A stretch of 64,000 bases of DNA, taken from assembly GCA_050953005.1 (NCBI GenBank), contig JBMNLV010000013.1, positions 1 through 64,000 on the forward strand, read 5' to 3'. Below are positions 48,492 to 57,928 of this stretch, piece after piece. Within the stretch, counting starts at the first letter, position 1. Each line of letters begins with the position of its first letter. Made by a program: the position numbers and the translations under genes. A model generated the notes under the pieces. The model searched no databases and was not told the origin of the DNA. It saw only the letters and a list, made by a program, of their open reading frames with translations. The stretch is from UBA6115 sp050953005 (GTDB taxonomy: Bacteria > Bacillota > Clostridia > Christensenellales > Aristaeellaceae).

Positions 48492-50864
48492 ATGAGTATT
48501 GTATACAATCCTTTGTTGATTGGAGACTATCCTTTATTTGAGGTAGCTTTTCTTCATGGTCATCATCATTTTTCACTACAGGAGCATTCAAAAATTGAAT
48601 TTATTTATGTACTCAAAGGAACGGTTACAGTTGTGACGAACGAGAAAGAATATTACCTGTCAAAGAAAAACTTTGTTCTTCTTTCGTCGCATCAACAGCA
48701 CACTATTTCACCTTCTACTAAAGCACTCTTTGTTTCTATACGTTTTGCGGCAGATATTGAAAAACGGTATTGTTCATTTTACGGTTTGGGGGGGTCTTGG
48801 GATGAAATTCGAAAAGAAGAAACAGAAAGAATCCAGATGACTTTCGAGAAAATGATCCTTTGGTTTCTTGATCAAAATCCAAAGAGTATTATGATTTGTC
48901 AGAGTTTATTTTTTGAACTAATTTACCTTTTTGCAAGCATATTTCAGAATAAAAATAGCAACAATTCAGAAACAGAGGAAAGAAAACTCATAATTGAGAA
49001 ATATTTAATGGAAAATTATCGTGCTCCTATCGGACTTTCTGATTTAGCAAAACATCTGCATCTTTCAGAAGTGTATTTATCAAAAATCTTTAAGCAAATG
49101 TTCGGAAAAAATTTCCATGATTACCTAAAGGGAATACGTTTGGAGGCTGCAAAAGAAGATCTTATATATTTTGAAAATCGCAGAATTCTTCAGGTTGCTA
49201 TAGAGAACGGATTTCCGAATATTTCCTCTTTTAACAATATCTTTAAAAAAAGTACAGGATTGACTCCACAGGCCTTCCGATCACAACAACTACAACAAAA
49301 GAAGACCAATTTAGAAGATGATAAAGTAGTTTTACAAACTCTTTCAATTTTACAAAGTACATTAGATAAAGAAAAAGTGAAAATGAAAGTGATTGAGTGT
49401 ATGGTAAATGAAGGCATGCCCTATGATAAGGGATGGGAGCATGCAATAAATGTTGGTAGAATAACAGATTTGTTTCGCTTTGATATACAGAACCACATTC
49501 GACAGCTTTCGCGAGATTTCTCTTTTCGTTACTTGAGAATATGGGGGCTTTATGATGATGAACTTCATATCTTTTCTCGTTGGAGAAAAGAGAAGCATGA
49601 CCAATCACTTCAATTTGATTTTTCCAGGTTGGACCGTATACTGGATTTTCTTGGAGAACTAAAGCTCATACCGTATATTGAGATGGGATTTAAGCCAAAG
49701 CTACTGATTCGGTCTGAAGGAGACGCGATCCTTCATGAGAATGCGGTTATTCCTTGGAAAAATCCTGAAGAGAGCCGCCTATTCTTTCGAAGTTTTTTTA
49801 CTCATCTTACTCAACGTTATGGAAGCGAAGAAGTTGGAAAGTGGTATTTCGAGCTTTGGTATAATTATTTTGATGAAAATGGCAGTACAGTTCAATACTA
49901 TATTGAGCTCTTCTCTATAATCGAAGATGAGCTTAGACAGACAGTTCCATATGCAAAGCTAGGCGGAATTGGAGATTTCCCAGATTTAATGAGAGATTCG
50001 CTTCGCTCTGTCAGTACAAGATTTGATTTTTTATCAGCATACAGTTATTCGTTGTTTAATCGTTCTTCTTCTACAGAAAGAACAGCAATAAAAACCTTTG
50101 ACCTGATGCCAACTATTGATCAACTACATGCGCTTGCAGCAGAAAACCCCAAAAGCCAAGAAATCCATATTACAGAATGGAGCTCGTCTGTTTCAAGTAG
50201 AAATCAGATGAACGACAGTTCGGATAAAGCCTGCCATATTATTCAAGATTGTATATCCTCTATCGGGAAAATAGACATGCTTATATACTGGCATGCATCT
50301 GATTTGAATGCCGAATACAAGGACACTCAGAGTCCTCTGTTTGGTGGAGCTGGACTTTTGACTATACATGGAATTCAAAAGCCAGTTTATTATGCTTTTC
50401 GTTTTTTGCATTATATGGGGTCCATTCTTCTTTGGAAAAACGAAGAGACGCTTATCACAAAAGATATTTGGGGTGATTATCAGATCCTTTGTACATATGG
50501 AAGAGGACTGCGGCTGGAAGCTAATATATCATTTGAGGAAGATTTGCAGTATCTTTCAGAAGAAGATATTTATGAGCAAAAGGAGCAGGAAAAGCGAATC
50601 TTTGTATTGAAGAATATTTCTTCAGGAAGTTATAGAATCACAAGCAGGCTAATTAACCCAAAGACAGGGAGCATTGATACTTTGTTCCGTGGATTAGGGA
50701 AGAAGGAAGATGAACTGTTAAAGGAGGATATTTTTCTACTGTCGAAGCGCTGTATTCCGTCTATTATAACGGAAAAGGTAGAGTCATTAAATAACCAGCT
50801 TTCGGTTACTATTATTATGGAGCCTGGAGAATTTCGTTATATCAACATCGAACGAATCAAGTGA
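48492..50864 (+). CDS. AraC-family regulator fused to a GH39-like domain (probably a sensor)
   Basis: 790 residues. Start at the ATG after AAAGGTG. Residues ~1-140 are an AraC-type cupin-like sensor, ~165-265 the double helix-turn-helix (LSDLAKHLHLSEVYLSKIFKQMFGKNFHDYLKGIRLEAA and FPNISSFNNIFKKSTGLTPQAFR). From ~320 the chain resembles glycoside hydrolase family 39 (YLRIWG, IPYIEMGFKP, FFTHLTQRYG, EIHITEWSSS, GIQKPVYYAFRFLHYMG). The nucleophile Glu (ITEW) is kept. The acid/base region reads FELWYNYF where active GH39 enzymes have FEVWNEPN, so the acid/base Glu is gone. I infer a sugar-sensing rather than hydrolytic role, controlling the catabolic operon downstream. AT-rich. Confidence 0.75.
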   Translation: MSIVYNPLLIGDYPLFEVAFLHGHHHFSLQEHSKIEFIYVLKGTVTVVTNEKEYYLSKKNFVLLSSHQQHTISPSTKALFVSIRFAADIEKRYCSFYGLGGSWDEIRKEETERIQMTFEKMILWFLDQNPKSIMICQSLFFELIYLFASIFQNKNSNNSETEERKLIIEKYLMENYRAPIGLSDLAKHLHLSEVYLSKIFKQMFGKNFHDYLKGIRLEAAKEDLIYFENRRILQVAIENGFPNISSFNNIFKKSTGLTPQAFRSQQLQQKKTNLEDDKVVLQTLSILQSTLDKEKVKMKVIECMVNEGMPYDKGWEHAINVGRITDLFRFDIQNHIRQLSRDFSFRYLRIWGLYDDELHIFSRWRKEKHDQSLQFDFSRLDRILDFLGELKLIPYIEMGFKPKLLIRSEGDAILHENAVIPWKNPEESRLFFRSFFTHLTQRYGSEEVGKWYFELWYNYFDENGSTVQYYIELFSIIEDELRQTVPYAKLGGIGDFPDLMRDSLRSVSTRFDFLSAYSYSLFNRSSSTERTAIKTFDLMPTIDQLHALAAENPKSQEIHITEWSSSVSSRNQMNDSSDKACHIIQDCISSIGKIDMLIYWHASDLNAEYKDTQSPLFGGAGLLTIHGIQKPVYYAFRFLHYMGSILLWKNEETLITKDIWGDYQILCTYGRGLRLEANISFEEDLQYLSEEDIYEQKEQEKRIFVLKNISSGSYRITSRLINPKTGSIDTLFRGLGKKEDELLKEDIFLLSKRCIPSIITEKVESLNNQLSVTIIMEPGEFRYINIERIK

Positions 50865-51151
50865 TTTTTTTTCGAAGCATTTTGTAATAAGATTATCGGT
50901 AAAAGCATGCTAAGAAAATAGTAAGTTTCTTAACCTAGTTATATTTTTTATATGTCAATGAGATAAAAAATCACCATAATTAAATCCCAACATACTAAAA
51001 AATGGTTAGATAATAACCAAATTTTGAAGTACCATTGCATTCAACAAATGGGAGGGAGGTGCCCCCAAATTGATGGGAAGTGCGGACAAAAAGAGTTTCA
51101 TGATATTTCTCTTTTATCCACACTCTAGTAAAAAGAAAGGAGAAACGGTTT
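50865..51151. other. Regulatory gap before the C-glycoside operon
   Basis: Two inverted repeats are visible. TAAGAAA/TTTCTTA (50911-50932) is AT-rich and lies just past the regulator gene, a weak terminator candidate. TGGTTA-N5-TAACCA (51003-51019) is a possible operator for the AraC-type protein, about 130 bases upstream of the next gene. No ORF is supported. Confidence 0.5.
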
Positions 51152-52150
51152 ATGGGTAGAATCAAAAGAGCAGTAAGCCTTTATAGCTTCCAGGATAGAT
51201 ATGTAAAAGGGATCATGCAGCTGGAAGATATGTTCGCATATCTGAAGGAGAACAACTGCGGGATGGAGATTCTGACTGACCAGATGGTTCCAGGAGCTCC
51301 TCGTCCTACAGAGGAAACTTATGCCTGGTGGGATAATTTGATGAATAAATATCAAGTGACACCGGTAATCAATGATATTTTTGTCAATATCAATCTTTTT
51401 AAAGGACGGGAAGTTTCACCCAAGGAAGGAGCTAGCATGCTCATTGACGAGCTAAGGATGTCAAAAAGGCTAGGTTTTCCGATGGTTCGCTTACTATCCT
51501 TAACGCCTGTGTCAATCATTGAACGTGCATTGGATGAAGCAGAAAAACTAAATATTACCATAACAGCAGAAATTCATGGAAGCATGTCCTTTGATAATCC
51601 CAACTCTGCTAATTTTATTAGACTGATGCGGGAAAGCAAATCCAGCAGACTGGGTCTTGTTATTGACACAGGTATTTTTTGCCGGAAGTTTCCACGTGCA
51701 GTCAGAATGTATCATAGTACACTGGGCACCAATGAAGCCGTTTGCCAGTTTGTGGATGATGTATATGACAGAGGCGAGGATATTTTGTCTCTAATTAAGA
51801 AAAATGGTGGACAAGCACCGGATGATTTAAAAAAACTCTACACTGGTCCTTATGACTCTGAATACATAGATTTAGCTTGCACTTTTGAGAACGCTCCTAT
51901 CAATATTCTTGATGAGTACTTGCCTCATGTCTGTCATTTCCATGGGAAAGTTTATGAGATGACTGAAAATGGGCAGGAATATTCAATTTCCTATCCAGAA
52001 TTGATTGATTACCTGAAAGCTCATAATTATGATGGATATATTGCCACAGAATATGAAGGAAATCGCTACACATTGCCCGGTCATCCTGTGATCGAAATGG
52101 AACAGGTAAACGCTCATCAGAACTTATTACGTCAACTCTTAGGCGAATAA
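51152..52150 (+). CDS. C-glycoside deglycosidase alpha subunit-like TIM-barrel (sugar isomerase/epimerase family)
   Basis: 332 residues. The ATG follows AAAGGAGAAA. An AP_endonuc_2 TIM barrel with a metal site typical of the family: Glu140 and His142 in TAEIHGS, Asp172 in VIDTGIF, His262/His264 in CHFHGK and Glu300 in ATEYEG. On its own this is 'sugar phosphate isomerase/epimerase'. What makes it special is the next gene, 14 bases on, a DUF6379-type small protein. This pair is the composition of manganese-dependent C-glycoside deglycosidases (as in the DgpBC, CarBC and DfgAB systems), which split the C-C bond of 3-oxo-C-glycosides. Specificity remains to be shown; other 3-keto-glycosides are an alternative. 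Confidence 0.7.
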   Translation: MGRIKRAVSLYSFQDRYVKGIMQLEDMFAYLKENNCGMEILTDQMVPGAPRPTEETYAWWDNLMNKYQVTPVINDIFVNINLFKGREVSPKEGASMLIDELRMSKRLGFPMVRLLSLTPVSIIERALDEAEKLNITITAEIHGSMSFDNPNSANFIRLMRESKSSRLGLVIDTGIFCRKFPRAVRMYHSTLGTNEAVCQFVDDVYDRGEDILSLIKKNGGQAPDDLKKLYTGPYDSEYIDLACTFENAPINILDEYLPHVCHFHGKVYEMTENGQEYSISYPELIDYLKAHNYDGYIATEYEGNRYTLPGHPVIEMEQVNAHQNLLRQLLGE

Positions 52151-52163
52151 GGGAGGTAGAATT

Positions 52164-52559
52164 ATGTTTGATAATTATATCTACATCGATGGTAGCTTAA
52201 AAAATATTATCCGCAATGGAAAAAAAGTCGGTTTTGAAATGAAAACAGGCATGCCCTATTATCGTGGCGTTCCCCTTTCTTTGGTTCGTGATCTATCAGT
52301 TGAAGTGGACGGAAAAATTTATGATAAAGAAAAGTTGCTTTTTAGTGTAGATAATGAGGAGTTTTTCTCGCTGAAAAAAATGGAGACTGTTTACAACATT
52401 AAATGGGAGTATGGTGTGCCGGCTACTGTTCGTGTTATGGAAGAAGGCGGACTGGAAAAAGGAGAACATAGAGTTAAACTCTATGTCAGTATCATAATTC
52501 ATTACGTTCCTTTCCCTTCGGCTGGTACACGTACGGTGATAGACTTTGTTGATGAATAA
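52164..52559 (+). CDS. DUF6379-type protein, C-glycoside deglycosidase beta subunit-like
   Basis: 131 residues, start ATG after GGGAGGTAG. A small beta-sandwich pattern: VGFEMKTGMPYYRGVPLSLVRDLSVEVDG, then WEYGVPATVRVMEEGGLEKGEHRVKLYV and IIHYVPFPS. This pattern is that of the beta subunits of C-glycoside deglycosidases (DUF6379), which close the active site of the TIM-barrel alpha subunit. The gene follows the alpha subunit gene by 13 bases and is followed by the ABC ATPase. Recognition is from motif memory, not a search. Confidence 0.65.
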   Translation: MFDNYIYIDGSLKNIIRNGKKVGFEMKTGMPYYRGVPLSLVRDLSVEVDGKIYDKEKLLFSVDNEEFFSLKKMETVYNIKWEYGVPATVRVMEEGGLEKGEHRVKLYVSIIIHYVPFPSAGTRTVIDFVDE

Positions 52560-52575
52560 TGAAAGAGAATTGTCT

Positions 52576-54051
52576 ATGGAAACGATTCTAGAACTGAAAA
52601 ATATTACAAAGACTTTCGGAAAAGTAAAGGCACTGAGCAATGTAAGCATTGCTGTACGAAAAGGGGAAGTACATGCGCTGGTCGGAGGAAATGGTGCAGG
52701 TAAGTCTACCCTGATCAAGATTCTGACAGGTGCTCTCTCGCCTGATTCCGGGGAAATTATATTAAAAGGAAAGAAGTATAATTCTCTTACTCCATCAGAA
52801 TCAATGAACGAAGGAATCTCCGTGGTTTATCAAGAGCTGAACCAGATGGAATCCATGACTGTAGCTGATAATATCTTCGTTGGGATACAAAAAAGTGGCT
52901 TTATAAACGACAAAGAACGAACTGCACAAACAGAAAAAATACTGGCTCGCTTTGAAACGAATATAAGACCAACAGACATAATTGGGCATCTTTCTATAGC
53001 ACAACGACAAATAGTCGAGATAACAAAAGCGATTTTTCATAAGGCAGATTTGATTATCATGGATGAACCTACATCTTCGATCACAATGAAGGATCAGGAA
53101 CTTCTCATGAACATCATACGCGGATTGCAGAAAGACGGAGTAACAATTATCTATATATCTCACCGCTTAGATGAGTTGTTTAAAATCTGCGACAGAGCTA
53201 CTGTGCTTCGAGATGGTCAATACATTGATACCGTAGAAATTAGTAAAATAGATAAAAACGGTTTAATACGTCTCATGGTTGGGAGAGAACTCTCCGAAAC
53301 TTTTCCCAAAACCTTTGGCCCATCTGATGAGATAGTTATGCGGGTTGATAAGTTGACTGGTAACGGGGTCAAAAATATAACATTCGAACTTAGAAAAGGA
53401 GAGATTCTTGGCTTTGCAGGCTTGGTTGGTGCTGGGAGAACAGAGTTGATGCAAGTTATATTCGGAGCGGAAAAAAAAGAAAATGGTTCAATCACACTTA
53501 AAGGTAAAGAAGTAAATTTTCGGAATGTCCGGGACGCACTAGCTTCAGGAATTGCGATGATTTCAGAGGATAGGAAACAAGGTTGTATTCTGAGAAAACC
53601 GATTTTTTGGAATATCACACTTTCATGTCTTCGTAAGCTGAATGAATCGGCATTCATTGATCGAAAGAAGGAAGATATATTCACTAAAAAGATGATTCAA
53701 AAGCTAAGCATTAAGACTCCTTCTGTTACCAATCAAGTTGGAAATCTTTCTGGCGGGAATCAGCAAAAGGTAGTTATTGGCAAAGCACTTGCTGTGGATC
53801 CTGAGATATTGATTTTTGATGAACCTACCCGGGGTGTTGATGTTGGTGCCCGCTATGAAATATATTCGGAAATTATAGAACTTACTAAGCAAGGCAAGTC
53901 TATAATCATGGTGTCCTCGGATATGGAGGAGTTGCTTGGGATTTCAGATCGGATTGTTATACTCCATGAGGGTAAGTTAGCTGGTATTGTTGAAAAAAAT
54001 AAATTCATCCAAGAAACAGTTTTGCGATACGCATCTGGAGAGATAGTGTGA
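52576..54051 (+). CDS. Sugar ABC importer, double ATPase subunit (RbsA type)
   Basis: 491 residues from the ATG at 52576 (AAAGAGAA upstream is weak). Domain 1 has Walker A GGNGAGKST, degenerate signature LSIAQRQ and Walker B LIIMDEPTSSI. Domain 2 has the variant loop GLVGAGRTEL, signature LSGGNQQ and IFDEPTRGVDVGAR. The normal length and the pairing with an RbsC-type permease and a ribose-type binding protein identify a pentose/hexose-type importer. AT-rich compared with the similar operon at 10861-14557, so the two are not a recent duplication. Confidence 0.92.
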   Translation: METILELKNITKTFGKVKALSNVSIAVRKGEVHALVGGNGAGKSTLIKILTGALSPDSGEIILKGKKYNSLTPSESMNEGISVVYQELNQMESMTVADNIFVGIQKSGFINDKERTAQTEKILARFETNIRPTDIIGHLSIAQRQIVEITKAIFHKADLIIMDEPTSSITMKDQELLMNIIRGLQKDGVTIIYISHRLDELFKICDRATVLRDGQYIDTVEISKIDKNGLIRLMVGRELSETFPKTFGPSDEIVMRVDKLTGNGVKNITFELRKGEILGFAGLVGAGRTELMQVIFGAEKKENGSITLKGKEVNFRNVRDALASGIAMISEDRKQGCILRKPIFWNITLSCLRKLNESAFIDRKKEDIFTKKMIQKLSIKTPSVTNQVGNLSGGNQQKVVIGKALAVDPEILIFDEPTRGVDVGARYEIYSEIIELTKQGKSIIMVSSDMEELLGISDRIVILHEGKLAGIVEKNKFIQETVLRYASGEIV

Positions 54052-55020
54052 GAAAAATGAGCAAAAGAAGAACTTGTAATTTTGACATTGGGAAGCATTT
54101 ATCTGATTTTTCTCTGGCTATATTATTAGTTTCACTTGTGATTGTATTTTCCATATGGACACCAAATTTTCTAGTGAGAGTTAACATTACTAATATCTTG
54201 GTACAGAATGTTCATATCGCAGTTTGTATGACTGGTGTCCTGATTATCATGATCAGCGGTGGATGTGACCTGTCAATCGGATATCAGATTTCCTGTGTAG
54301 CAGTTCTGATGACTAAGCTGATTACAGAATATCAGGTAAATTCGGTTATCGCTATCATTCTTGGTGTTTTATTGGGAGCTCTTCTGGGGCTGTTTAACGG
54401 ATTCATAGCTCAGAAGCTTAAGAGTCACCCTATGATGGTAACATTAGGTACAATGTCTATCTTTCAAGGCGTTAGTTATTTGATGAGCAATTCCAAGACT
54501 TACTTTAACCTGCCAACAACCTATAAAGTTCTTGGACAGTATCGTATTGGTGGATGGCTTCCATTGAATGTGATTGTTATGGTTTTGATTCTAGTAGTGG
54601 TTTGGGTTCTGCTAGAAAAAACCTGTTTTGGACGTAACATTTATTCAGTGGGGGACAATCCAGAAGCCTCTCGTTTGGCTGGCTTGAATGTAAACAAAAT
54701 CAAAATAATGGCTTTTGTCATTGCTGGAGTATTGGTTGGTATTTCTGCTGTTCTATTGAGTTCCCGTACAGGCTCTGCAGACTCAACCACCGGTCCTGGA
54801 CTCGAAATCACCGGTATCACAGCATGCGTTCTAGGAGGTGTTGCACTTAAGGGTGGTGAAGGAAAACTCTGGCGTTGTATCTTTGCTGTATATGTTCTCG
54901 GTGTGCTTTCCAATGGTATGCAGTTAGTGGGCTTGGGAGTGTACCCTCAGTACATTGCAAAGGGTTGTAATTATGCTGACATCCATCTATCTCTCTAATC
55001 GGAAAAAGAAGACTGCGTAA
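54048..55020 (+). CDS. Sugar ABC importer permease (RbsC type), frameshift near the C-terminus
   Basis: Start is a GTG (54048) with GGAG 7 bases upstream, overlapping the ATPase stop. Typical RbsC features are GGCDLSIGYQISC, FNGFIAQKLKSHPMMVTLGTMSIFQG and GLNVNKIKIMAFVIAGVLVG. As written, the frame ends CNYADIHLSL at 54998. One T too many near 54965 (AAGGGTTGTAATT) would explain this; without it the end reads KGVIMLTSIYLSNRKKKTA with a stop at 55018-55020, a normal RbsC terminus. The gene would then be ~323 residues. Confidence 0.85.
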
Positions 55021-55056
55021 TTTGCAGCTTCAAAATAATTAAGGAGGTATCTTAAA

Positions 55057-56132
55057 ATGAAACTTGCTAAGAAAGCTCTCTCTATCCTGGTGGCTGGTGC
55101 GATGATTCTCTCGATGTTGGTAGGTACTCTTGTTGTAGCTTACGCGGAAAGTCCCCAAAAAGCGTATAAAACAGGATTTGTGATTTATAGTACCGGGAAT
55201 GAATTCTTCCAAGGTATGTATGACGCATTTGTTGAAACCTTTAGGAGCCATGGTTGGGAAGCAACCGCTCAAAGTGGACAAGGCGATATAGCAAAGCAAA
55301 TTGAGCAGATAGAGAATTACACTGCCATGGGTGTTGATGTACTTTTGGTATGGCCTACAGAGGGTGTCGCAGTTGATGACGCAATAAAAAATGCACAAAA
55401 CAATGGTATAAAAGTTATGGAAATGGTTAATTGCGGAGAGAATTGGGATGTGATGCTGACCTCGGATATGAAAGAAATGCAGGAATACTGTAACAAAATG
55501 GCTTGCCTTTGGGTTGACAAAATGTTTCCGGATGCGGCCGATAGCACAGTAAATTGTGTTGTGATTACTATGTACGCTAACCAGACCAATAAGGATCAGG
55601 CGGAAGTTGCGCTCCGCATTGGTGAATATGATTCCCGTATCAAAGTGCTGGGGGAATATACACTTACCCAAGAAACCATTGATGCTGGTGTTAAGGCTGC
55701 AGAAGACATTTGTAATCTGTATCCCGATTTCAACTTAATCATTTCTCCTCAGGGCACAGCTATGCTAGGTGTAAATCAGTATTTGACATCTATGGCTTCT
55801 CCTATCACAGATTATAGTAAAATGGCTATCTTTACTTGCAATGGTTCAGGGGAACAGATGTATCAAGCGATTAAAGCTTCCAAGAATAATGAAACACCCA
55901 TGCGTGGTGCTCTGGTGACTAGTGGTGTGAAGCGATCTATGAAGATATCTACATGGTTGCCAGCGGGATTATGGATGGTTCCATTGAAACCCCTTTCATC
56001 TTTTATCCGCCTTACCTGGTCGTAGACGAGAACACTGCAAATGAAATGTTAGAAACAGACGATGTGCAGTCTCTTACTACTGATGATATTGACGTAGCAT
56101 TTCCGTTCAGTCTATATAGCACAAAGGAATAA
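55057..56132 (+). CDS. Sugar ABC importer binding protein (Peripla_BP_4), frameshift near residue 290
   Basis: Start ATG at 55057 after AAGGAGG. Signal peptide MKLAKKALSILVAGAMILSML...AYA, no lipobox Cys. Ribose-type features are GFVIYSTGNEFFQGMYDAF and MGVDVLLVWPTEGVAVDDA. At about 55927 one base is missing. After repair the chain reads YEDIYMVASGIMDGSIETPFIFYPPYLVVDENTANEML and ends at a TAA (56130-56132). The frame as written ends early at 56025 with an unrelated tail (STWLPAGLWMVPLKP). Probably ~358 residues when intact. Confidence 0.83.
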
Positions 56133-56153
56133 TGTAGAAGGAACAATGCCTGC

Positions 56154-57256
56154 ATGAGCAAACTGAAAATTGGCATCATTGGGTGCGGTGCCATTGCAAA
56201 CCAAAAACATTTTCCAGCTATGAAAGATAATCAAGATCTTTGCGAAATCGTGGCTTTCTGTGACATCATTAAAGATCGTGCTAAAAGGGCAGCCATAGAA
56301 TTCGGAACAAGCAATGCAAGGGTTTACGAGGATTATCGTGACTTGTTGGCTGACTCTGAGGCGGAAATAATTCATGTGCTTACACCCAATGTTTCACACT
56401 GTCTTATAACCGTTGATGCATTCGAGGCCGGTAAAAACGTCTACTGTGAAAAACCTATGGCTCATAATTCCACAGATGCAAAAGCTATGATTAATGCTTG
56501 GAAACAAAGCGGAAAACAGTTCACTATGGATACCAGAATCGCTTCCGACCAGAAATTCAGAACTTAAAGAAAGCATGTGAGAAAGGAGACCTAGGCGATA
56601 TTTACTATGGAAAAGCACATGCTGTTCGGCGGAGAGCTGTCCCTACATGGGGAGTGTTTCCGGATAAATCCAAGCAGGGTGGAGGCCCATTGATTGACAT
56701 CGGCACTCATGCGTTAGATATTACTCTCTGGTGCATGGATAATTACGACGTCGAAAGCGTTACAGGTAGTGTTTTCTATAAGCTGGGCAATCTGCCTCAA
56801 GCTACAGAAGGAAATGTTTTTGGTCCTTGGGATCCAGAAAAGTATGAGGTCGAGGATTCCGCAATGGGTTTCATCAAGATGAAAAATGGCGCTGCAATTA
56901 ATCTGGAAGCAGCTTGGGCAATTAATATGACGGAATCTAAAGAAGCCAGTACCACGTTATGCGGAACACTTGCCGGCGCAGAGATTCTCTCAGGAATGAG
57001 TTATCTGGAAGATCAGCTAATTTATAATCGTGGACGTAACGGTCAACTGATGGAGGAAAGAATTACATCAGGTGGTAAAGTTGCCTACTTTGAAGGCGGT
57101 AGCAGAGATCCAGGAGTGATAGATAATCGTCAATGGCTCGAGGCAATACTCAATGATACAGAGCCATTGGTGAAGCCTGAGGAAGCACTCATAGTGACCT
57201 GTATTTTGGATGCTATCTATCAATCTGCTGAAAAGCACCAGGAAATTAGATTCTAA
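56154..57256 (+). CDS. Gfo/Idh/MocA oxidoreductase (DgpA-like role inferred), split by a frameshift
   Basis: The N-terminal frame has the Rossmann motif IGIIGCGAIANQKH and EKPMAHN (catalytic Lys region). It ends at 56567. A second frame starting within it supplies GYQNRFRPEIQNLKKACEKGDLGDIYY and the rest of the substrate domain (GGPLIDIGTHALDITLWCMD, carrying the usual conserved His). One base appears lost near 56536 (TTCACTATGGATACC). Joined, the protein is ~367 residues, normal for the family. In C-glycoside pathways an enzyme of this family oxidises the sugar at C3 before the lyase step; placing it in the same operon as the lyase-like pair supports that role. Confidence 0.8.
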
Positions 57257-57311
57257 TACAAGGTTTATTGGGGGCGGGGCTGTAGCAAAACTCCAGTTCC
57301 ACAACTGAGAA

Positions 57312-57358
57312 AAACAGAGCTTGAAGCAGCGAAAGCGGCGACATTGGCTCTGTTTTTT
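57312..57358. terminator. Terminator at the end of the island operon
   Basis: AAACAGAGC (57312-57320) pairs with GCTCTGTTT (57347-57355). T6 follows on the plus strand and A-rich sequence precedes on the other side. Confidence 0.7.
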
Positions 57359-57382
57359 GGTAGAATTGATGTGTGAAAAGTA

Positions 57383-57810
57383 AGCGTCAAACGCTTTTCT
57401 TTACTCTACATTCTTCTGGCGCGTTAATCAGCAACATTCCCGCTATCTGCTCCTCTACGCTCAGGTCCAGTTTTGGCGCCTCATGCATCCATCAGCCAAG
57501 CCAGGTAACGATAGGGATCCAGGCCGTTTTCTTTGCGGTTTCAACCATACTATAAATGACGGCACTGGCTTCCGCGCCCTTGGGCACATTGGCGAACAGA
57601 AAATTCTTCCGGCCCATCACAAAGGGTTTGATGCTGCGTTCAGCCCGATTGTTGCTGATTTCAAGCCTGCTATCCTGCAGATAGTTGAGCAAAATGGGCT
57701 CAGCCAGATCCTTCCGCTTTCGCAGACGTTCTTCCGGCGGCAAGCTGCTGATCTCATTTTCAATGGCAAACAGGCTGTTGCAATACTGCTTCCCGCGAAG
57801 AACTTAAAGA
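57383..57810 (-). pseudogene. IS66-type transposase remnant (C-terminal part)
   Basis: Minus strand: SLPPEERLRKRKDLAEPIL, then ISNNRAERSIKPFVMGRKNFLFANVPKGAEASAVIYSMVETA, the conserved C-terminal block of IS66 TnpC. A frameshift near 57550 leads to ENGLDPYRYLAWLM, then a further break and MHEAPKLDLSVEEQIAGMLL to the end at about 57383. The N-terminal two thirds are missing. Same strand as the IS66 remnant at 47465-48234, so the two copies are in direct orientation around the AT-rich island. Confidence 0.85.
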
Positions 57811-57928
57811 ACTTTAAGAAACCATAAGATATTGTTAATAGTCTTACGATTTCAACACATCTGCCGGTGTCGTAGAATAGCATACGCTGCAGGCTTGCAA
57901 ACCTGAATCAGCGGTTTATAATGATTTT

